6,777 nt of DNA from contig JASHXX010000038.1 in NCBI GenBank assembly GCA_030043335.1, forward strand, positions 1-6,777, read 5' to 3'. A program made the position numbers and the translations under genes. This document shows, in pieces, positions 1 through 5,455 of the stretch. Positions within the stretch are counted from its first letter, which is position 1, and the number at the start of each line of letters is the position of its first letter. Source of the stretch: Xanthobacteraceae bacterium. Its GTDB lineage: Bacteria; Pseudomonadota; Alphaproteobacteria; Rhizobiales; Xanthobacteraceae. Under the pieces are notes generated by a model. The model was not told the origin of the DNA and searched no databases. It saw only the letters and a program-made list of their open reading frames with translations.

Positions 1-7
1 TCACCAA

Positions 8-1002
8 ATGCCGCGTCGAGCCAAGGGGCCAAGACTTTACCTTGATCCGAAACGAGGCCAATGGATCGTTAGGGACGGAACGCGTTTCATCCGCACTGGA
101 GCGGGCGAACGAAACAGTGTTCAAGCTGAAAAGCTCCTCGCCACGTATATCGCCCACAAGCATAAGCCGAAACCATCCAGTACGCCGCTAATCGCCGATG
201 TCCTTTCCGTGTATGGCACCGAAGTAGCGCCGCTCAAGAAGACTGCGCGCAACATCGCCTATAACCTTAGCAACTTGCTCAAGTGGTGGGGCGAAAAGTC
301 AGTGGCCGAACATTTCTATGAAGTCATGCAAGGACTACGCTAGTGCGCGTTCCGTCAATGGCGGCGATGGTCGACCTAAAAATTCTGCGGTTAGCGGTGA
401 ATTGTTGGCACCGGTCGGAATACGGACCACTGCAGGTTCAACCCCAATTTTGGAAACCACCGGCCAATCCGCCGCGAACGAGGTGGCTGACGATATCTGA
501 AGCAGCCAGGTTGCTACGCGCTGCGCGTCCGTATCCCTATTTGCGTCGCGCAATCCTGATCGGGTTACACACCGGTTCGAGACCCGGTGTTGTCATGCGG
601 TTGCGTTGGAGCCAAGTCGATTTAAACGCGCGCGTCCTATATCGCGTGCCGAAGGAGTCCCCACAGGATGCGAAGAAGCGTGCGCCACCTGTGAGACTGG
701 GTCGCAAAGTCCTCGCACACCTACAGCGCTGGAAACGACTCGATGGCTCTAGGTGTGACTTCGTTTGTCACATCGGCGGCCAGCCAATTGCGGACCCTCA
801 CACCGCATGGCGCAAGACATTAAAAGCGTCGGGCCTGAAGGGCGTCACGCGGCACACGCTACGTCATACGCGGGCGACGTGGATGATGGCGAGAGGCGAT
901 GATCCGTGGAAGGTGGCTGGCTTTTTGGGCATGACGCTCAAGACGCTTGACCATGTCTACGCGCACCACTCACCGAACTATCAGGATGAGGTCGCGAATT
1001 GA
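8..1002 (+). pseudogene. Frameshifted tyrosine-type site-specific recombinase (phage/island integrase)
   Basis: Tyrosine recombinases cut and rejoin DNA at attachment sites to integrate or excise phages and islands. Three reading frames must be joined to recover the protein. Frame A (8-310) starts at ATG 8 and gives an N-terminal part beginning MPRRAKGPRLYLDPKRGQW and running to WWGEKSVAE. Frame B (312 to about 371) continues ISMKSCKDYASARS. Frame C (about 367-1002) continues DLKILRLAVNCWHRSEYGPL and the whole catalytic domain. Translating straight on in frame A hits TAG at 341-343. The first shift looks like one extra base at about 311, the second like two lost or one gained base in 357-374. 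The catalytic half keeps the expected residues: Arg (TGSR, codon 580-582), HTLRH (His 853-855, Arg 862-864) and the nucleophile Tyr in DHVYAHH (958-960). An in-frame GTG at 343 could still yield a 219-residue catalytic fragment lacking the N-terminal arm/core-binding domain, but I see no supporting ribosome site. The gene is less GC-rich than its neighbours, fitting horizontal origin. A sequencing error cannot be excluded, though two independent shifts favour real decay. Confidence 0.82.
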
Positions 1003-1004
1003 AA

Positions 1005-1020
1005 CTGTGCCGTGGCACAG
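1005..1020 (-). terminator. Palindrome between convergent genes, possible weak terminator
   Basis: The sequence CTGTGCCGTGGCACAG is two perfect 7-base arms (1005-1011 and 1014-1020) around GT, folding realistically as a 6-bp stem with a 4-base loop. It lies 13 bases past the rhodanese stop codon and 2 bases past the integrase stop codon. Read on the minus strand it is followed by TTTCAATT, a poor but present T-rich tail; on the plus strand there is no T tract. It could end the kup-rhodanese transcript, or be a protein-binding or recombination site left by the integrase element. The terminator reading is tentative. Confidence 0.35.
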
Positions 1021-1033
1021 CTATTAGCCAAAA

Positions 1034-1372
1034 TTATTTAGCAGTTCCAAAGCCGGCTGCCTTCCAAGCCAGAATGCCGCCGGCGAGATGGGAATCATAA
1101 TCAAAGCCCTGCTCCTGCGCTGCCAGCGCCGCGGTCGCCGAACGGCGGCCGGAGCGGCAGGCGAAAACGATTTCCGACCCCGGCGGCGCCGGGATCGTGG
1201 CCGGATCGAACGAAGAGAGCGGCACCAGAACGGCGCCCGGAAAGCGCTCGAGCGCGGTCTCGTTCGGCTCGCGCACGTCAACCAGCACCACGCGGCCTTC
1301 TTTGAGCCCGTCGGCGACCTCCTGCGGCGTCAGATCGCGCACGCCGCCTCCTCCACCCGGTCGGTCCGACAT
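1034..1372 (-). CDS. Single-domain rhodanese-like sulfurtransferase
   Basis: This is a 112-residue cytoplasmic protein consisting of one rhodanese domain, the size of GlpE/PspE-type enzymes, which move a sulfane sulfur from a donor such as thiosulfate to cyanide or a thiol through a cysteine persulfide. Visible family marks are the CDC25-like entry motif LVDVREPNE (Asp32, Arg34, Glu35), the PGAVLVPLSSF segment, the active-site loop CRSGRRS with the catalytic Cys at residue 72, and the C-terminal AGGILAWKAAGF helix. The N-terminus carries a run of five glycines before the domain starts. There is no signal peptide or membrane segment. Two ATGs are possible: the one at 1378 directly abuts an AAGGAG ribosome site, whereas the one at 1372 sits 6 bases from it, so I chose 1372 (the longer form would be 114 residues). 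It lies 80 bp downstream of kup on the same strand with no clear terminator between, so co-transcription is plausible. The physiological substrate cannot be inferred. Confidence 0.9.
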   Translation of the reverse strand: MSDRPGGGGGVRDLTPQEVADGLKEGRVVLVDVREPNETALERFPGAVLVPLSSFDPATIPAPPGSEIVFACRSGRRSATAALAAQEQGFDYDSHLAGGILAWKAAGFGTAK

Positions 1373-1378
1373 CGTCAT

Positions 1379-1384
1379 CTCCTT
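1379..1384 (-). promoter_or_regulatory. Ribosome binding site of the rhodanese gene
   Basis: AAGGAG on the minus strand. Its 6-base distance to the ATG at 1372-1370 is normal, while its distance to the ATG at 1378-1376 is zero. This selects the shorter start for the rhodanese. Confidence 0.7.
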
Positions 1385-1452
1385 GGGGATCCTAACACAA
1401 CTCGAGCCGCCAGCTTGCGTCAGCCGCAGCAGGAATCAAGCGCCTTTTGGGC

Positions 1453-3390
1453 TCAGATATTGACCTGAGTGCCGACCTCGACCACCCGGTCGGTCGGTAT
1501 CTGAAAATAGTCGGTGGCATCGTTGGCCGACCGGGCGAGCGTGATGAACAGCCGATCCTGCCAGCGCGGCATTCCCGAGCGCGGCGCCCGCCGCAGCGCC
1601 CGCCGCGACAGAAAGAAGGAGGTCGCCATGATGTCGAACTGCAGGCCGAGCTTGCGGGCGATCGCCAGCGCCTTGGGAATATTTGGCGTCTCCATATAGC
1701 CGAACCGAACCAGCACGCGCATGAAGGTCGAACCGACCGGCTCAATGCGCACGCGCTTTGCCGGCTCGACGCGCGGCGTATGCGTCGTCTCGACGCTGAG
1801 GATGACATTGTGCTCGTGCAGCACCTTGTAGTGCTTGAGGCTGTGCAGCAGCGCGGTCGGCGCGCTTTTCGGATCGCTGGTGAGAAACACCGCGGTGCCG
1901 GGAACGCGCTGCGGCGGCTTGCGCTCGAGCGCGCGCACCAAGTCGTCGAGTGGTGTCTCAAGCCGGCGGGTCTTGTCAAACAGGATCTTGGTGCCGCGGC
2001 GCCAGGTGTACATCACCAGCATCAAGACGCCGCCGAGCGCCAACGGCACCCAGCCGCCCTCGACCACCTTGAGCATGTTGGCGGAGAGGAACGTCAGATC
2101 GATCATGAGAAACGGCGCCATCAGCGCCGCGGCGGCGACTAACGACCAGCGCCACATTCGCCAGATAACGACGAAGGCCATCATGCCGGTGACCACCATC
2201 GTGCCGGTGACCGCGATGCCGTAGGCCGAGGCGAGCGCGCTCGATGACCGAAACAGCGCCACCAGAAGGAGCACGCCGACCAGCAGCAGCGCATTCACTC
2301 GCGGCATGTAGATCTGGCCGGCCTGCTGCGCGGAGGTGTGGCGGATCTCGAGCCGCGGCAACAGGCCGAGCTGGATCGCCTGGCTGGTGAGCGAATACGC
2401 GCCGGTGATCACGGCTTGGCTGGCAATCACGGTCGCCACCGTCGCCAGCACCACCATCGGGATGCGCAGCCAGTCCGGATAGAGCAGAAAGAATGGATTG
2501 GCGATCGCCTCCGGGTGGGCAAAAACGAGCGCGCCCTGGCCGAGATAGTTGAGAGCGAGCGCCGGCAAAACGAGACAGAGCCAAGCCAGCTGAATCGGCA
2601 AGCGGCCGAAATGACCGAGGTCGGCGTACAGCGCCTCGGCCCCGGTCACGGCGAGAAACACCGCGCCGAGCGTGAACAAGCCCACCATGCCGTGATGGGC
2701 GAGGAAGGTGATGCCGTGGGCCGGATCGAACGCCCGCAACACGCCGGGATCAGCCGCGATCCACAGCAGACCGGGTATCGCGATCGCCACAAACCAGACC
2801 GACATGATCGGACCGAACAGCGCCGCCACTCGCGCCGTACCGCGCGACTGAAATGCGAAGAGGATCACCAGGACCACGACGGTGAGCGGCACGACATAGG
2901 CGTGCAGCGCCGGTGTAGCGACATCGATGCCCTCGATGGCGGAAAGTACGGACAGCGCCGGCGTGATCAGGGCATCGCCGTAGAACAGGGCGGCGCTGAT
3001 GATGCCGAGGAGTGCCACGACCCCGGCCGCCCGGCCCAGGGTGCCGACGGCGCGCGCGGCGAGCGCCATCAGCGTGAGCGTGCCGCCCTCCCCGTTATTG
3101 TCGGCGCGCAGCAGGATCAGCACGTATTTCAGCGTGACGATAACGATCAACGCCCACAGGACGAGCGAGAGCACGCCGAGCACCGTGGACCGCGCAAGGT
3201 CGCCGCTGCCGCCGGCGGAAGCGGCTACCTCCGCTTCGCGCAAGGCGTAGAGCGGGCTCGTGCCGATGTCGCCATAGACGACACCGATGCTGCCGAGCGC
3301 GAGACCCCACAACCCAGCGCCGGAACGCGCCTCGGCGCCGCCGTCTGCGGGCAGGTCGCTCGCCAGGGGGGCCGTCACGCTGTCGATCAT
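1453..3390 (-). CDS. kup: Kup-family low-affinity potassium uptake protein
   Basis: Kup (HAK/KUP/KT family) is an inner-membrane K+/H+ symporter for low-affinity K+ uptake. The 645-residue product matches E. coli Kup from end to end by remembered comparison. The signature [20 protein letters not shown] lies at residues 33-52 and includes Asp41, the counterpart of the functionally important E. coli Asp23. Further matches are RADNNGEGG (95-104), [19 protein letters not shown] (136-154), [17 protein letters not shown] (249-265), NYLGQGAL (281-288), [17 protein letters not shown] (322-338), [11 protein letters not shown] (389-399), and a soluble C-terminal domain (about 470-645) with [12 protein letters not shown] and the terminal [12 protein letters not shown]. 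About twelve hydrophobic segments fill residues 27-465. The frame stays open upstream to 3510, but the homology begins just after residue 25 and the extra 40 residues look like untranslated leader, so I chose ATG 3390. No good Shine-Dalgarno stands before it, which leaves the exact start somewhat uncertain. The gene is complete and undamaged, lying between motB and the rhodanese gene. Confidence 0.95.
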   Translation of the reverse strand: MIDSVTAPLASDLPADGGAEARSGAGLWGLALGSIGVVYGDIGTSPLYALREAEVAASAGGSGDLARSTVLGVLSLVLWALIVIVTLKYVLILLRADNNGEGGTLTLMALAARAVGTLGRAAGVVALLGIISAALFYGDALITPALSVLSAIEGIDVATPALHAYVVPLTVVVLVILFAFQSRGTARVAALFGPIMSVWFVAIAIPGLLWIAADPGVLRAFDPAHGITFLAHHGMVGLFTLGAVFLAVTGAEALYADLGHFGRLPIQLAWLCLVLPALALNYLGQGALVFAHPEAIANPFFLLYPDWLRIPMVVLATVATVIASQAVITGAYSLTSQAIQLGLLPRLEIRHTSAQQAGQIYMPRVNALLLVGVLLLVALFRSSSALASAYGIAVTGTMVVTGMMAFVVIWRMWRWSLVAAAALMAPFLMIDLTFLSANMLKVVEGGWVPLALGGVLMLVMYTWRRGTKILFDKTRRLETPLDDLVRALERKPPQRVPGTAVFLTSDPKSAPTALLHSLKHYKVLHEHNVILSVETTHTPRVEPAKRVRIEPVGSTFMRVLVRFGYMETPNIPKALAIARKLGLQFDIMATSFFLSRRALRRAPRSGMPRWQDRLFITLARSANDATDYFQIPTDRVVEVGTQVNI

Positions 3391-3428
3391 GGAATTCGAG
3401 GCACGATGCCGCCTGCTCCTGGGTGCCG

Positions 3429-3449
3429 CTGCATCGGCGCCCGATGCAG
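3429..3449. repeat. Perfect 9-bp inverted repeat in the kup leader
   Basis: The arms CTGCATCGG (3429-3437) and CCGATGCAG (3441-3449) are exact reverse complements separated by CGC. The element is 38-58 bases upstream of the kup ATG. As RNA it would form a very stable 9-bp hairpin with a triloop in the 5' leader; as DNA it is a dyad suitable for a dimeric regulator. There is no T-run on either side, so a factor-independent terminator for motB is unlikely. The function is unknown. Confidence 0.6.
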
Positions 3450-3456
3450 GGCCGGG

Positions 3457-3485
3457 CCTATACACTCTCTGCGCCGCGAAGTCAT
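3457..3485 (-). promoter_or_regulatory. Weak candidate kup promoter
   Basis: On the minus strand ATGACT (3485-3480) and TATAGG (3462-3457) are separated by 17 bases, four matches of six each to the housekeeping -35 and -10 hexamers. Transcription from here would begin close to the inverted repeat and place it at the very 5' end of the mRNA. A second possible -35, TTGACG at 3526-3521, lacks a matching -10. A promoter in the 210-bp motB-kup gap is reasonable from the gap size, but this exact placement is a guess. Confidence 0.22.
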
Positions 3486-3600
3486 GCTCGGCGCCGGCCG
3501 TAAACGCCACTCACCAGAGCCGTCAATTGTTCACGCCGTTTAAGGCGGGCAAGAGGATAAGAGCGCGCCGGCTGCAACTTCCGCCGATCGCTGGCGTGCT

Positions 3601-4425
3601 CTAGGGCCGCAGGTCCGGGGGCGCCGGAGGCGCCTCGCGCATCAGGGTGATGGTCACGCGGCGATTGGCGGCGATGAAGGGGTCGTCGGGAAACAGCGGA
3701 TCGGTGTCGGCCTTCCCGGCCACGGCGTAAAAGCTGGCCGATGGCATCCCTTCCTGTTCGAGGATCTGGCGCACCGCGTTGGCCCGGTCCACGGACAGGT
3801 TCCAAGGACCGTAGTCGGGCCGCGGCGCCGTCTTGGAGGCGGCGGTGTGACCGGTGATCGAGACCCGATAGGGCTGCGCCTTCAACGGGCCGGCGAGTTT
3901 CTCGATGATACGGCGGGTACGCTCATACGGCTCCTTGGAGCCCTCGGCAAACATTGAGCGCCCTTCCTGATCGACGATTTCGATATTCATTCCTTCCTTG
4001 GTCTCCTCGACCATGATGTGCTTGGAGGCTTCGGCGAGCTCCGGCATGTCCTGCAAGGCTTGGCGCAGCGACGCCGCGGCGAGCGCGAAGGAGCGGTCGG
4101 CCTGGATCTTGGCGCCGAATTGGCGCTTGCTGTCCTGGTCCTCCGGTGTCGGCGTCGCGGATGCATCCTCAGGTTGGATGTGCGCCGAGTTCTTGAGCTT
4201 GGGCCGCGTCGGCAGGCCGTCGACCTCGATGACGCCGGAATAGCGCACATTGTTCTGGACGCCGAAGGCGTCGCGCATCGAACCGGCTACGATCTGAAGT
4301 TTGCGCTCGTCTTGATTCGAGAATGCCACCAGCATCACGAAAAAGCTGACCAGCAAGCCCATGAGATCGGCGAAGGTGACGAACCAGCCGTGACCGCCGT
4401 GCGCTGCTTCCTTACGCCGTGCCAT
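3601..4425 (-). CDS. motB: Flagellar motor stator protein MotB (OmpA-family peptidoglycan-binding)
   Basis: MotB anchors the stator complex to peptidoglycan and carries the ion-binding aspartate that drives flagellar rotation. The 274-residue protein has a short basic cytoplasmic N-terminus (MARRKEAA), one membrane helix at about 14-36 starting GWFVTFADLMGLLV, and within it Asp20, matching the essential Asp32 of E. coli MotB. A polar linker (about 37-130) leads to an OmpA/MotB domain (about 140-262) with GHTAAS at 192, NLSVDRANAVRQIL at 209-222 and ANRRVTITL at 253-261. The usual GHTD is GHTA here, and the loop to the NLS helix is long (see findings). The C-terminus is Pro-rich. ATG 4425 is supported by AGGGG 8 bases upstream (4434-4438). 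The start lies 25 bp after the motA stop codon, the normal motAB arrangement, so the two are surely co-expressed. Confidence 0.93.
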   Translation of the reverse strand: MARRKEAAHGGHGWFVTFADLMGLLVSFFVMLVAFSNQDERKLQIVAGSMRDAFGVQNNVRYSGVIEVDGLPTRPKLKNSAHIQPEDASATPTPEDQDSKRQFGAKIQADRSFALAAASLRQALQDMPELAEASKHIMVEETKEGMNIEIVDQEGRSMFAEGSKEPYERTRRIIEKLAGPLKAQPYRVSITGHTAASKTAPRPDYGPWNLSVDRANAVRQILEQEGMPSASFYAVAGKADTDPLFPDDPFIAANRRVTITLMREAPPAPPDLRP

Positions 4426-4450
4426 GGTCGATACCCCTGCGTCGGACCCA

Positions 4451-5230
4451 TCACGCCGGCACCGGCTCCGCCTCCTGCTCTTGGTGCCGGTGCTTCTCGG
4501 GCAGGTAGGCGAGCAGCATCTCGCGCACCAGTGTCGGACTCTTGGCGTCGCGCATCATCAGCACGCCGTCGATAATCAGCGTTCTGTTGATTTCCTCATC
4601 GACCAGCTTGAGATGCAGTTTGTCGGCGAGCGGCAAGCAGATGATATTCGCCACCACGGCGCCATAGAGCGTCGCCAACAGCGCGGTGGCCATGAACGGA
4701 CCGAGCTTGGAGGGGTCGGTCATGTTGGCGAACATCTGCACCATTCCGACCAGCGTTCCGATCATGCCGAACGCGGGCGCGCAATCGCCGACGGCTCGAT
4801 AGATCTTTTGCCCCTCGTCGAGATGGGTGAGAAAATTGTCACGGTCGCGCTCGAGATTGTCGCGGATGAACTCGGCGTCGTAGCCGTCGGCGACGAAGCG
4901 GATGCCCTTGGCCAGGAACGGGTCCTCGATTTCGACCTTTTCCAGCCCGATCGGCCCCTGCTTGCGCGCGATTTCGGCGAGCCCGGCGATCTCGTCGACG
5001 AGCTCGCGCTGGGTCATGCGCCGCATGGTGAAGGCGAATTTGGCGCCCAGCGGCAGCCCATGAAAGATCGCGGTCAGAGGGAAGCGGATCAAGGTCGCGG
5101 CAAACGATCCGCCGAAGATGATGATGACGGCGTGATCGCTGACAAACATGCGCAGGTCGCCGCCCATGAGCATCAGGGTCACGACGACCGTCGCCCCGGC
5201 GGCGAGGCCAAGGCCGGTTGAAATATCCAT
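4451..5230 (-). CDS. motA: Flagellar motor stator protein MotA/PomA type
   Basis: MotA forms the membrane ring around a MotB dimer and pushes on FliG of the rotor. The 259-residue product is closer in length and sequence pattern to PomA (about 253 residues) than to the longer E. coli MotA. It has four hydrophobic segments at about 3-23, 29-50, 146-169 and 177-201. Diagnostic stretches are GGDLRMFVSDHAVIIIFGGS (23-42), the cytoplasmic ARKQGPIGLEKVEIEDPFLAKGI (88-110) with the charged residues Arg89, Lys90, Glu97 and Glu100 that in PomA contact FliG, GDCAPAFGMIGTLVGMVQMF (148-167), and LLATLYGAVVANIICLPLADKL (184-205). The tail is Glu/His-rich. I chose ATG 5230 because GGGGAG stands 7 bases upstream and the protein then begins as PomA-like proteins do; a GTG at 5269 would add 13 atypical residues. 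It is the first gene of the minus-strand run and sits 25 bp upstream of motB. Whether the coupling ion is H+ or Na+ cannot be settled from sequence alone. Confidence 0.94.
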   Translation of the reverse strand: MDISTGLGLAAGATVVVTLMLMGGDLRMFVSDHAVIIIFGGSFAATLIRFPLTAIFHGLPLGAKFAFTMRRMTQRELVDEIAGLAEIARKQGPIGLEKVEIEDPFLAKGIRFVADGYDAEFIRDNLERDRDNFLTHLDEGQKIYRAVGDCAPAFGMIGTLVGMVQMFANMTDPSKLGPFMATALLATLYGAVVANIICLPLADKLHLKLVDEEINRTLIIDGVLMMRDAKSPTLVREMLLAYLPEKHRHQEQEAEPVPA

Positions 5231-5237
5231 AACAAAA

Positions 5238-5243
5238 CTCCCC
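5238..5243 (-). promoter_or_regulatory. Ribosome binding site of motA
   Basis: GGGGAG on the minus strand, 7 bases before ATG 5230-5228. It decides between this ATG and the upstream in-frame GTG at 5269. Confidence 0.7.
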
Positions 5244-5287
5244 GCCGCAACGGCGCGCCGGCTGGGCACAACGTACCGCCCCCGCGC

Positions 5288-5302
5288 TTAAGGGACGGTT
5301 AC
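5288..5302. promoter_or_regulatory. Candidate CtrA-type box upstream of motA
   Basis: The plus strand reads TTAA, seven bases (GGGACGG), then TTAC. The alphaproteobacterial response regulator CtrA recognises TTAA-N7-TTAA, so seven of the eight specified bases fit, with exact spacing. The site is 58-72 bases upstream of the motA ATG. CtrA controls motility genes in many alphaproteobacteria, which suits the location. The 225-bp gap 5231-5455 otherwise shows a GC-rich dyad at 5418-5432 (arms CGGCGC and GCGCCG) and no clear -35/-10 pair for either divergent gene. The assignment is by eye only. Confidence 0.4.
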
Positions 5303-5455
5303 CTTTGATATCCGATTGGCCGCGAGGCGCCCGCAGCGGCGTTCGCCGCGCGACAAAAGACCCGCCGCAGCCCCCGTGACCGTCGGCGAAAAAAGCCGCA
5401 CAATGGCGCAGCAAAAACGGCGCCCGGCGCCGGTCGCGTATCAGGGAGAAAGCGA

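Noticed and set aside
1353..1495. A 14-bp direct repeat, CCACCCGGTCGGTC, at 1353-1366 (start of the rhodanese gene) and 1482-1495 (end of kup).
   Set aside because: The copies encode unrelated residues in different frames (DRPGG versus PTDRVV), the surroundings do not match, and the sequence is low-complexity GC-rich DNA, so chance is likely.
3391..3510. A possible 40-residue N-terminal extension of kup.
   Set aside because: The extension includes the inverted repeat, is Ala/Arg-rich without a family match, and conserved Kup sequence begins only after ATG 3390.
2338..3543. A long plus-strand open frame (401 codons) opposite kup.
   Set aside because: It is a shadow of the GC-rich antisense of kup, with Arg/His/Gln/Asp-rich composition and no recognisable domain, while the minus strand encodes an unmistakable Kup.
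5305..5310. TTGATA as a -35 element for mmsA.
   Set aside because: It matches the -35 consensus well, but the base composition 15-19 bases downstream is CG-rich with no plausible -10.
5418..5432. An inverted repeat with arms CGGCGC and GCGCCG just before mmsA.
   Set aside because: Six-base GC-only arms are common by chance in DNA of this composition, and there is no second supporting signal.
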